Source: Planctomycetota bacterium (GTDB lineage Bacteria > Planctomycetota > B15-G4 > JADJEK01). From it: a stretch of DNA of 5,770 nt. Shown piece after piece: positions 1 to 5,770 of the stretch (positions are counted from its first letter, which is position 1; every line of letters starts with the position of its first letter). The stretch covers positions 1 through 5,770 of the forward strand of contig JAEUIB010000559.1 of the NCBI GenBank assembly GCA_016795255.1. The letters are read 5' to 3'. The position numbers were made by a program, and so were the translations under genes. The notes under the pieces were generated by a model. The model ran no database searches. It was given only the letters and a program-made list of their open reading frames with translations, and was not told the DNA's origin.

Positions 1-14
1 CACGTCGCGATCCG

Positions 15-1382
15 TCACGCCGCGCGGACGTAGCGCTTCACGAACAGCACGTGCGCGACCGCCAGCGCGATCGCGCCGAAGCCCACCAGCACGCCGAGGC
101 TCGTCAGCATCGACGGGTCGGTCCACGGCTTCGAGTACCACAACATGCCCTGGTACGAACTCATCGCCCAGTGCGTCAGCGTGCTGCGCGTGACGAGCTG
201 CGCGACGAACGGCAGGTCGACCATCTGGATCGGGAACCACGCGCCGCCGAGCGCCGACATCACGAGGATGATGACGGTCGACAGACCCTCGGCCTGCTTC
301 TGCGTCTTCGCCCACGCGGCGACGACGATGCCGAAGCCGGTGATCGCGAAGATCGTGGCCGCCGAGACGACGAGCAGCGTGATGGGGTCGGCCAGGAAGT
401 TGACGCCGAACACCAGCGAGCCGAACGCGAACACGACCAGCAGTTGCGCCGCGCCCATCAGCGACGCCAGCAGCGCCTTGCCCCACAGGATCGACGAGCG
501 CGGCAGCCGTGACGTCAGCAAGCGCGACAGCGTGCCTTCCTCGCGCTCGCGCAGCAGCGTCTGGCCGCACGCGACGAGCCCGAACATCAGCATCATGATC
601 GCGTTGCCGCAGACGGTCTGCGCCAGCCAGTAGCTGATCTGCGGCCGGCCGGTCGGCCGGATGTCGGTCGTCGTCATGGGCACGAGCTGCGAGAACATCG
701 CGCCGAAGTCCGGGCCGTCCTTGGTCGAGGCCGCTGCGGCCTCGCGATCCGCGCCGCCCTCGGCCGCGTCCGCACGGTCCTTCTCGTCGAACAGGCCGCC
801 GATCGTCGTCGAGAACGACTTCGAGATCGCGACGATCCGCTCGTTCCACTCCTCTGGCAAGCCGGCGAGCTGCAGCGCGCGCGCGGTGAACAGATGCGAC
901 AGTCCCGGGCCTTGGGACGCGAAGAACGCCGACATCACGCCGATCGAGATCATCTGCGACTCGACCTGGCGATCGGGATCGCGCAGCAGCGCGAGCGGCG
1001 GAAAGCGCTCGGCGGCCAACGCCTCGGCGAAACCCTTCTCGAGGATCAGCGCGTGGTGCGCGTCCCCGCCCTCGACCTTCTTGCGCAGCGCGGCGGACGT
1101 CGCGGGCTCGTCGCCGGGTTCGGGGCGGACGCGCAGCGTCTGCGCTTCACGCAGCGCGGCGACGAAGGCTCGGCTGGCGTCGCTGCCGTCCTCGTCGGCG
1201 ACCCACAGCGTGGCGCGCTCCATGCCGCCACCTTCCTTGCCGAAGCTGACCTTGAAGATGAAGCCGAACGCGCCGACCAGCACGATCGGCAGCAGGAAGC
1301 CGAGCAGCAGCCCGGTGCGATCCCGCAGCGCGAGCGCCAGGTCCTTCTTCGCGACGAGCCACGCGGCGTGCAGGGGGTTCAT
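15..1382 (-). CDS. ABC-2 type transporter permease
   Basis: This is the membrane subunit of an ABC transporter, probably an exporter, working with the ATPase encoded just upstream. The 455-residue protein has the ABC-2 layout. A short cytoplasmic N-terminus (AAWLVAKKDLALALRDR) leads into a first membrane helix at about residues 24-45. A large extracytoplasmic region of about 200 residues follows, with a low-complexity Ala/Glu/Asp/Lys stretch near 201-224. Five more hydrophobic segments lie at about 250-272, 302-327, 333-358, 366-388 and 428-448. The loop around 278-301 (REREEGTLSRLLTSRL) is the typical cytoplasmic coupling segment of the family. With six helices in one chain, it probably acts as a homodimer with two ATPases. 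The ATG overlaps the ATPase stop as ATGA and has no Shine-Dalgarno sequence of its own, so translation is probably coupled. The TGA is at 15-17, and the 14 bases beyond it show no terminator. The substrate cannot be inferred; drug, lipid or polysaccharide export are all possible. Confidence 0.93.
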   Translation of the reverse strand: MNPLHAAWLVAKKDLALALRDRTGLLLGFLLPIVLVGAFGFIFKVSFGKEGGGMERATLWVADEDGSDASRAFVAALREAQTLRVRPEPGDEPATSAALRKKVEGGDAHHALILEKGFAEALAAERFPPLALLRDPDRQVESQMISIGVMSAFFASQGPGLSHLFTARALQLAGLPEEWNERIVAISKSFSTTIGGLFDEKDRADAAEGGADREAAAASTKDGPDFGAMFSQLVPMTTTDIRPTGRPQISYWLAQTVCGNAIMMLMFGLVACGQTLLREREEGTLSRLLTSRLPRSSILWGKALLASLMGAAQLLVVFAFGSLVFGVNFLADPITLLVVSAATIFAITGFGIVVAAWAKTQKQAEGLSTVIILVMSALGGAWFPIQMVDLPFVAQLVTRSTLTHWAMSSYQGMLWYSKPWTDPSMLTSLGVLVGFGAIALAVAHVLFVKRYVRAA

Positions 1383-2128
1383 GCGTCACGCAACTGCTTT
1401 CCGGTGAGCCTGAGGAACACCGTTTCGAGGTTGGCGCCCGGCAGACCGGCGCGCTCGGCGAGCGCTGCGGCGGGACCGACGTCGAGGATCCGCCCTTCGT
1501 CCATGATCGCGATGCGATCGCAGAGGCGCTGGGCCTCTTCCATGTAGTGCGTCGTGTACAGCAGCGAGCGGCCCTCGGCCTTCAGTCGCTCGAGCGCGTC
1601 GAAGATGTGCTGACGCGACTGCGGGTCGACGCCGACCGTCGGCTCGTCCAGCACGAGCAGCGCCGGGCGATGCAGATCGCCGGCCGCGAGGTTCAGTCGC
1701 CGCTTCATGCCGCCGGAGAATGTCCCGACGCGATCGCCCTTGCGATCGGCGAGGCCGGCGAGCGCGAGGCCGCGATCGGCCGCGGCTCGCGCGTCGGCGC
1801 TGCCGAGGCCGGCGATGCGCGCGAAGAACCGCAGGTTCTCGTCCGCGGTCAGGTCGTCGTAGAGCGCCAGCGACTGCGGAACGAGCCCGATGCGCGCCCG
1901 CGCGCTCGCGTCCGCACTCGGCGCGAACGGCGAACCGTCGAACGCGAAGCGTCCGCCGTCCGGCTCGCGCAGGCCCGAGATGCACGAGATCGTCGACGTC
2001 TTGCCGGCGCCGTTCGGGCCGAGCAAGCCGAGGATCTCCCCGCGCTCGATGGTGAACGAGATTCCGCCGACGGCGACGCGCTCGCCGTAGCGCACGAGGA
2101 GATCGGTGACTCGGAGCAGGGTTTCCAT
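1379..2128 (-). CDS. ABC transporter ATP-binding protein
   Basis: This is the cytoplasmic ATPase that would power the ABC-2 permease encoded downstream. The 249-residue chain carries every nucleotide-binding motif: Walker A GPNGAGKT at 37-44, Q-loop glutamine at 85 (VPQS), signature FSGGMKRR at 137-144, Walker B LLVLDEP at 157-163 with catalytic Glu162, and the switch histidine at 194 (YTTHYMEEA). The signature begins FSGGM rather than the textbook LSGGQ, which is common in ABC-2 ATPases. The C-terminus (NLETVFLRLTGKQLRD) is the tail usual in the DrrA/NatA-like subfamily, whose members serve ABC-2 exporters. ATG at 2126-2128 is the only usable start. The frame is open back to the gnd stop, 16 sense codons earlier, but contains no ATG, GTG or TTG. 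The gene lies 48 nt after gnd and may be in the same transcript. The ATPase call is certain; the transported substrate is unknown. Confidence 0.96.
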   Translation of the reverse strand: METLLRVTDLLVRYGERVAVGGISFTIERGEILGLLGPNGAGKTSTISCISGLREPDGGRFAFDGSPFAPSADASARARIGLVPQSLALYDDLTADENLRFFARIAGLGSADARAAADRGLALAGLADRKGDRVGTFSGGMKRRLNLAAGDLHRPALLVLDEPTVGVDPQSRQHIFDALERLKAEGRSLLYTTHYMEEAQRLCDRIAIMDEGRILDVGPAAALAERAGLPGANLETVFLRLTGKQLRDA

Positions 2129-2136
2129 CGCGGGAT

Positions 2137-2163
2137 GAGTGGCGCTTGGGCGCCGACTCCTCC
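2137..2163 (-). promoter_or_regulatory. Intergenic hairpin with displaced Shine-Dalgarno motif before the ABC ATPase
   Basis: On the minus strand, a purine-rich GGAGGAG (2157-2163) runs into an inverted repeat. GAGT (2156-2159) pairs with ACTC (2137-2140), and GGCGC (2150-2154) pairs with GCGCC (2141-2145) around a CCAA loop, with one bulged C at 2155. This gives nine base pairs. No T-rich tract follows, so it is not a classical intrinsic terminator. There is no Shine-Dalgarno motif in the 8 bases between the hairpin and the ATG. The only good match, GGAGG, is about 30 nt from the start in linear sequence, but folding would bring it close. I infer a role in translation initiation or mRNA stability of the ABC genes. 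The base pairing is seen directly; the function is not shown. Confidence 0.4.
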
Positions 2164-2176
2164 GCGGGAAATCACG

Positions 2177-3601
2177 TCATTTCGACCAGTCGGTGTGGAA
2201 GGGTCCCTTGCCGGGCTGGTCGATGCGCTCGTACGTGTGCGCGCCGAACGCGTCGCGCTGCGCTTGCGTGAGGTTCTGCGGCAACACGGCGGTGCGGTAC
2301 GAATCGAACCACGCGAGGCTCGCCGCCAGCGCCGGGGTCGCGATGCCGGCGCCGGTCGTGAACTGCAGCACCTTGCGCAACCCGCGCTGCGCCTTCTTCG
2401 CCGCTCTCGCGACGTCGCGCGCCATCACGAGGTTCGCCGGCTTCTTGCGCGACGCGAACGCGCCGCGGATGACGTCGAGCAACTGCGACCGGATGATGCA
2501 GCCGCCGGTCCAGATGCGCGCCATCTCCGCGAGGTCGATGTTCCACTGGAACGCCTCGGAGCCGGCGCGGATCAGGCTCATGCCCTGCGCGTACGCGGCG
2601 ATGCGGCCGAGCAGCAGCGCGTCCTGCGCCGCGGCGACCCATTTCGCGACGTCGCCCGACGCCTTCTTCGTCGGTCCGCGCAGCTTCGCCGCCGCGGCGA
2701 CGCGTTCGTCCTTCAAGCCGGACAGCACGCGTGCGTCGACCGCCGCCGCGATCGTCGGCACCGCGACGCCGAGGTCGAGCGCGACCTTCGCCGTCCACTT
2801 GCCGGTGCCCTTCTGGCCGGCCTGGTCGAGGATCAGGTCGACGAGCGGCTGCTTCGTCGCCGGGTCCTTGACGCGCAGCACCTTCGCCGTGATCTCGACG
2901 AGGAACGACTGCAGCGGACCGGCGTTCCAGCTCGCGAACGTGTCGGCGATCGCGTCGACGCTCATGCCGACGCCGCGGCGCAGCACGTCGTACGTCTCGG
3001 CGATCAGTTGCATGTCGCCGTACTCGATGCCGTTGTGGACCATCTTCACGAAGTGGCCGGCGCCGTCGGGGCCGACGTGCGTGACGCACGGCCCGGACTC
3101 GGTCTTCGCGGCGATCGCCGTCAGGACCGGCTCCAAGCGCGTCCACGCGTCCTTCGTGCCGCCCGGCATCAGCGACGGGCCGTGGCGCGCGCCTTCTTCG
3201 CCGCCGGAGACGCCCATGCCGACGAAGTGGAGGCCCGCGGCGCGATAGTCCGCTTCGCGGCGGCGCGTGTCCTCGAACCACGAGTTGCCGCCGTCGATGA
3301 CGATGTCGCCGCGCGCGAGCAACGGCTTCAGCTTGTCGAGCGTCGCGTCGACCGGCTTGCCGGCCGTGATCATCAGCAGGATCCGCCGCGGCGACTCGAG
3401 CTTCTGGACGAACTCCTCGAGCGTCTTCGTGCCGACGAACTGCCGGCCCTTCGTCTTCGCGACGAACGCGTCGGTGACGTCGGGCTCGAGGTTCCACACC
3501 GCGACCGAGAAGCCTCGGCCCTCGACGTTCTGCGCGAGGTTCGCGCCCATGACTCCGAGACCGATGACGCCGAATCCCGCAAGGCCGTTTGCGCCCGCCA
3601 T
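2177..3601 (-). CDS. gnd: 6-phosphogluconate dehydrogenase, decarboxylating (long form)
   Basis: This cytoplasmic enzyme converts 6-phosphogluconate to ribulose-5-phosphate and CO2 while reducing NAD(P)+, in the oxidative pentose phosphate pathway. The 474 residues match the usual long form (about 470). An N-terminal Rossmann domain has GVIGLGVMG at 11-19 and the DGGN motif at 103-106. Substrate and catalytic residues are present: VSGGEEGA at 131-138, Lys186 in HFVKMVHN, Glu193 in GIEYGDMQLIAE, KGTGKWT at 264-270, Arg291, and the tail Arg449 and His455 that complete the neighbouring subunit's site. Strand two ends N37-L38-E39, where NADP enzymes normally have Asn-Arg-Ser/Thr. The lysine a few residues on, which also contacts the 2'-phosphate, is Val42 here. 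I infer a shift towards NAD or dual cofactor use. ATG at 3599-3601 is supported by a strong ribosome binding site. The gene lies 43 nt after transaldolase, the same pathway, and is probably cotranscribed with it. Confidence 0.97.
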   Translation of the reverse strand: MAGANGLAGFGVIGLGVMGANLAQNVEGRGFSVAVWNLEPDVTDAFVAKTKGRQFVGTKTLEEFVQKLESPRRILLMITAGKPVDATLDKLKPLLARGDIVIDGGNSWFEDTRRREADYRAAGLHFVGMGVSGGEEGARHGPSLMPGGTKDAWTRLEPVLTAIAAKTESGPCVTHVGPDGAGHFVKMVHNGIEYGDMQLIAETYDVLRRGVGMSVDAIADTFASWNAGPLQSFLVEITAKVLRVKDPATKQPLVDLILDQAGQKGTGKWTAKVALDLGVAVPTIAAAVDARVLSGLKDERVAAAAKLRGPTKKASGDVAKWVAAAQDALLLGRIAAYAQGMSLIRAGSEAFQWNIDLAEMARIWTGGCIIRSQLLDVIRGAFASRKKPANLVMARDVARAAKKAQRGLRKVLQFTTGAGIATPALAASLAWFDSYRTAVLPQNLTQAQRDAFGAHTYERIDQPGKGPFHTDWSK

Positions 3602-3604
3602 GAA

Positions 3605-3611
3605 CCCTCCC
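3605..3611 (-). promoter_or_regulatory. Ribosome binding site of gnd
   Basis: The minus strand reads GGGAGGG, then TTC, then the gnd ATG. This is a strong Shine-Dalgarno match with short spacing. It fixes the gnd start and is the best ribosome binding site in the window, which suggests independent and efficient initiation of gnd even within a shared transcript. Confidence 0.8.
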
Positions 3612-3621
3612 AGGTCGTGAT

Positions 3622-3639
3622 CGCGCGCGTCGCGCGCGT
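3622..3639 (-). repeat. CG-dinucleotide tandem repeat / GC hairpin between tal and gnd
   Basis: On the plus strand, a 9-base unit CGCGCGCGT occurs twice in direct tandem. Because CG runs are self-complementary, the minus-strand RNA can fold into a hairpin of seven consecutive G-C pairs with a three-base loop (GAC). It occupies most of the 43-nt gap, between the tal TGA and the gnd ribosome binding site. No T-tract follows, so a classical rho-independent terminator is unlikely. Possible roles are RNA processing or stabilisation of the tal 3' end, or attenuation between the two genes. The repeat and the pairing are seen directly; the function is inferred. Confidence 0.5.
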
Positions 3640-3644
3640 GTTCG

Positions 3645-4787
3645 TCAGCGCGATGCGATCGCGGCGCGCTTCGTTTGGATGGACGCGAGGAGCTCGTCGA
3701 ACGACTCGGCGAACTTCTTCACGCCGTCGATCTCGAGTTCGCGCGTGATCGCGGCGAAATCGATGCCGGCGTCCTTCAACAGTTGGAACGCGGCCTTCGC
3801 CGCGGCGAGGTCGTCGGTCACGCGGTCGGCCGGATCGCCGTGGTCGCGATACGCGTCGTACGTCGCGGGCGGCACCGTGTTGACGGTGTCCTTGCCGATC
3901 AACGCCTCGACGTAGAGCACGTCGGGCAGCGTCTTGCTCTTCGTCGACGTCGACGCCCACAGCGCGCGCTGCGGCATCGCGCCCTTCGCCTTCAGCGCGG
4001 CGAAGCGCGGATGGCGGGCGATCGCGTCGAGGTACGCCTGGTACGCGAGGCGCGCGTTGGCGATCGCGAGCGTGCTCTTCGCGGCGGTCAGGCGCGAAGC
4101 CAGCGGCGCCGCCGCCGTCTTCAGCGCGGCGTCGATCGCCTTGTCGACGTTGGTGTCGACGCGCGACACGAAGAAGCTCGCGACCGACGCGATGCGATCG
4201 ACCGCCAAGCCCTTCGCGGCGCGGGCCTCGAGCGCGCGCAGCCACGCGTCCATGACCTCGCGATAGCGCTCGACCGAGAACAGCAGGGTCACGTTGACGT
4301 TGATGCCGGCGGCCAGCGAGGCCTCGATCGCCGGCAGGCCTTCCTGCGTGCCGGGGATCTTGATCATCAGGTTCGGCCGATCGACGGCCTTCCACAGCCG
4401 CGCCGCGTCCTTCGTCGTGCCGGCGGTGTCGCGCGCCAGCTTCGGCGAGACTTCGAGCGACACGTATCCGTCGAGGCCCTTCGTCTTGTCGTAGACCGGG
4501 CGGAACACGTCGCACGCGGCGCGGATGTCCGCGATCGCCAGCGTCTCGAAGATCTGTTCGTTCGTCGCCGTCGCGGCCGCCGCGCGGATGTCGCCGTCGT
4601 ACAGCGTCGAGCCCGCGATGGCCTGCGCGAAGATCGTCGGGTTCGACGTCATGCCGCGCAGTTCGTCGGTGGCGATCAGTCGCGCCAGCGTGCCGTCCTG
4701 GACCATGTCGCGGCGGATGTAGTCGAACCAGATGCTCTGCCCGAGATCGGGGAGGCGCGCGAGGGGGTTCTTCGTCGGCTGTGCCAT
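3645..4787 (-). CDS. tal: Transaldolase
   Basis: This cytoplasmic enzyme moves a three-carbon dihydroxyacetone unit from sedoheptulose-7-phosphate to glyceraldehyde-3-phosphate, giving erythrose-4-phosphate and fructose-6-phosphate in the non-oxidative pentose phosphate pathway. The 380-residue TIM-barrel protein resembles the longer transaldolase type of mycobacteria and cyanobacteria rather than the roughly 316-residue TalB type. Active-site positions by comparison with TalB: Asp22, Asn49 in TSNPTIF (47-53), Glu112 in SLEVSP, the Schiff-base Lys143 in LMIKIPGT, Asn165 and Thr167 in NVNVTLLFS, and Ser204 and Arg209 in SVASFFVSRVD. All are present, so it should be active. It is not fused to phosphoglucose isomerase, as some bacterial transaldolases are. 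ATG at 4785-4787 is the only credible start: the frame stays open upstream to a TAA at 4839-4841 with no ATG, GTG or TTG between. The bases just before it are C-rich, with no Shine-Dalgarno match. A promoter-like element lies about 50 nt upstream, so tal may head the tal-gnd unit. Confidence 0.96.
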   Translation of the reverse strand: MAQPTKNPLARLPDLGQSIWFDYIRRDMVQDGTLARLIATDELRGMTSNPTIFAQAIAGSTLYDGDIRAAAATATNEQIFETLAIADIRAACDVFRPVYDKTKGLDGYVSLEVSPKLARDTAGTTKDAARLWKAVDRPNLMIKIPGTQEGLPAIEASLAAGINVNVTLLFSVERYREVMDAWLRALEARAAKGLAVDRIASVASFFVSRVDTNVDKAIDAALKTAAAPLASRLTAAKSTLAIANARLAYQAYLDAIARHPRFAALKAKGAMPQRALWASTSTKSKTLPDVLYVEALIGKDTVNTVPPATYDAYRDHGDPADRVTDDLAAAKAAFQLLKDAGIDFAAITRELEIDGVKKFAESFDELLASIQTKRAAIASR

Positions 4788-4837
4788 GGGGGCGGTACTC
4801 CGTGCACGAACGCGAGTCGGACGTCGAATCCTGGGCG

Positions 4838-4846
4838 GTTATACCA
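4838..4846 (-). promoter_or_regulatory. Putative extended -10 promoter upstream of tal
   Basis: The minus strand reads TGG-TATAAC, matching the extended -10 form TGnTATAAT with one mismatch, in the 120-nt gap (4788-4907) between the partial upstream gene and tal. It is the only AT-rich hexamer in an otherwise very GC-rich gap. No convincing -35 box lies 16-18 bases upstream, which extended -10 promoters can do without. The implied start is near 4831, leaving a leader of about 43 nt before the tal ATG. The rest of the gap shows no terminator, RNA gene or strong repeat. The match is seen directly; promoter function is inferred. Confidence 0.4.
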
Positions 4847-4907
4847 GCCGCGTCGCGGGGTCCGTTGCCGCCGATTCCGTCGATGCGGCTCCCGAACTCG
4901 GACACGT

Positions 4908-5770
4908 TCAGCGCGCGGCGCGACCTCGATGGAGTTCGAGCCAGTTGCGCAGCACGTCCGGGATCGTGTTCGACGCCATCGTGAAGTCGGCCGAGATCAT
5001 GCGCAGCACGCCGGCCGGGTCGACGAACAGCACCAACGGCAGATTGCTTCCGTCCTCGACTCCGTCCTTGTCGACGTCGCGGCGGAACGCCTCGCGCTTC
5101 TTGTGGATCAGGATCGGCACGCCCTCGACGCCGCCGTTCTTCAGCATCTTCTCGAACTGCGCGAGTTGGGCCGCGTCGAGCAAGTCGGGCACCACGATCG
5201 TGACGGGTTGGTCGTAGCCGTCGCGCGCGAGGAACTTCCGCAGATCGCGCGCGCGGCCCCACGCGTCCGCCATCAGGCGCTCGCGGTCGTAGCCGTCCTC
5301 GCCCGGCGCGCTGTCGGTCTCCATCGGCTTCGGCCGAGGCAACCAGACGACGAGCGAGCCGGTCGGATGGCGCGGCAGACCGAGGCACGTGCGGTTCAGC
5401 AGGTCACGCTCGAGGATCGCACCGCCGTCCTCCAGCGTGAGGCCCGGCACGCGCGGATCCACCCAGCCCGCTTCGCGCGCGCGATCGAGTCGTTCGATCG
5501 TCGGCCGCTCGGCGCGATAGGCGCCCATCGACGACGCGAAGCCGACGAAGCCCTCGACCGGTTGACCGTCGACGGTGTGGTACGTGCCGATCCACTGATC
5601 GTTGACGAACGCGAGCACCATCGGGCCGTCGACGACGAGCTCGATCGGGAACGACGTGACCTTGGTCGGGAAGTCGACGCTGCGCGCCGGCTCCTGACCG
5701 AACACTTCGCCGTCGCGGATGCCGTGCAGCCGGACGTTCACGGACTTCAGCTCGGCGGCCTGCGTCGATT
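4908..5770 (-). CDS. Uncharacterised protein with beta-sandwich end and redoxin-like domain (5' end cut off)
   Basis: The frame is open to the right edge of the window, so the start is missing; 286 C-terminal residues are visible. A GTG at 5739-5741 lies inside the frame and is probably not the true start. Residues here are counted from that codon. About 1-86 look like the last strands of a concanavalin/LamG-like sandwich: FPIELVVDGPMVLAFVNDQWIG, then GFVGFASS, then a closing strand TIERLD. After a linker, residues 128-270 alternate strands and helices as in a thioredoxin/redoxin fold: SLVVWLPR, VTIVVP, VPILIH, then LPLVLFVDPAGVLRMIS and a final helix. There is no CXXC and only one cysteine (119), so redox catalysis is unlikely. 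A DxDxDGxxD segment at 222-230 resembles a calcium-binding loop. Such proteins are often secreted, but any signal peptide is out of view. TGA is at 4908-4910. I cannot name a function; the fold calls rest on pattern alone. Confidence 0.75.
   Translation of the reverse strand, partial: STQAAELKSVNVRLHGIRDGEVFGQEPARSVDFPTKVTSFPIELVVDGPMVLAFVNDQWIGTYHTVDGQPVEGFVGFASSMGAYRAERPTIERLDRAREAGWVDPRVPGLTLEDGGAILERDLLNRTCLGLPRHPTGSLVVWLPRPKPMETDSAPGEDGYDRERLMADAWGRARDLRKFLARDGYDQPVTIVVPDLLDAAQLAQFEKMLKNGGVEGVPILIHKKREAFRRDVDKDGVEDGSNLPLVLFVDPAGVLRMISADFTMASNTIPDVLRNWLELHRGRAAR

Noticed and set aside
1..14. Possible terminator after the permease stop
   Set aside because: Only 14 bases are visible and they contain no stem or T-run; the question cannot be decided from this window.
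641..660. GC-rich near-palindrome of CCGGCCGG units
   Set aside because: It lies inside the permease gene and encodes an ordinary Arg-Pro-Thr-Gly-Arg-Pro stretch. It is explained by codon choice, and there is no sign of a site or mobile element.
661..1407. A 248-codon plus-strand open frame opposite the permease
   Set aside because: It is serine-, alanine- and arginine-rich antisense translation of a clear ABC-2 permease gene, with no independent support.
2139..3248. A 369-codon plus-strand open frame opposite gnd
   Set aside because: It is antisense to gnd, has a Ser/Ala/Arg-rich low-complexity composition and shows no family features.
1547..3748. A 733-codon open frame on the plus strand, opposite the ATPase, gnd and part of tal
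   Set aside because: Its product is dominated by Arg, Ala, Asp, Glu and Val with no domain pattern. It lies antisense to two unmistakable genes. Long antisense frames are expected in GC-rich coding DNA.
4848..4890. Possible terminator hairpins in the gap after the partial upstream gene
   Set aside because: The candidate arms are only four or five bases, with loops either too small or about 13 nt, and no T-tract follows.
3373..5388. A 671-codon minus-strand open frame across tal and parts of its neighbours
   Set aside because: It is an arginine-rich shadow in another frame of tal, gnd and the upstream gene, and it crosses the tal promoter gap. It shows no recognisable motifs.
1..5770. CRISPR array, tRNA/rRNA gene, insertion sequence or phage-like element
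   Set aside because: I saw no regular repeat-spacer pattern, no tRNA-like cloverleaf and no transposase or integrase motif. The window is nearly filled by five ordinary genes.

Overview
This 5.77-kb window is strongly GC-rich, with G or C at most third codon positions. It carries five protein-coding genes, all on the minus strand, and is almost fully coding. It looks like a bacterial chromosome. The phylum cannot be fixed from the sequence. The long (380-residue) transaldolase resembles the actinobacterial/cyanobacterial-type enzyme. The partial upstream gene, which joins a concanavalin-like end to a redoxin-like fold, recalls proteins I associate with Planctomycetota, Myxococcota or similar high-GC lineages; that is a weak inference.

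In transcription order (right to left): (1) a partial gene reaching the right edge (4908-5770), with the end of a beta-sandwich domain and a thioredoxin-like domain without CXXC; (2) a 120-nt gap with one AT-rich spot that reads as an extended -10 promoter; (3) transaldolase (3645-4787); (4) a 43-nt gap with a perfect GC-only hairpin/tandem repeat and then a strong ribosome binding site; (5) decarboxylating 6-phosphogluconate dehydrogenase (2177-3601); (6) a 48-nt gap with a second hairpin; (7) an ABC-2 type transporter pair, ATPase (1379-2128) then permease (15-1382), with an ATGA stop/start overlap.

The two middle enzymes belong to the oxidative and non-oxidative branches of the pentose phosphate pathway: Gnd makes ribulose-5-phosphate, and transaldolase returns pentose carbon to fructose-6-phosphate. 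The close same-strand spacing suggests that tal, gnd and the ABC pair may be cotranscribed from the promoter before tal. The ABC pair has no evident metabolic link to the enzymes.

No wholly new system is evident. The most interesting point is that the 6-phosphogluconate dehydrogenase has the catalytic residues but lacks the Asn-Arg-Ser/Thr motif that normally binds the NADP 2'-phosphate. It has Asn-Leu-Glu there, which suggests NAD use. Lesser points are a calcium-loop-like DxDxDGxxD insert in the redoxin-like protein and structured intergenic gaps.
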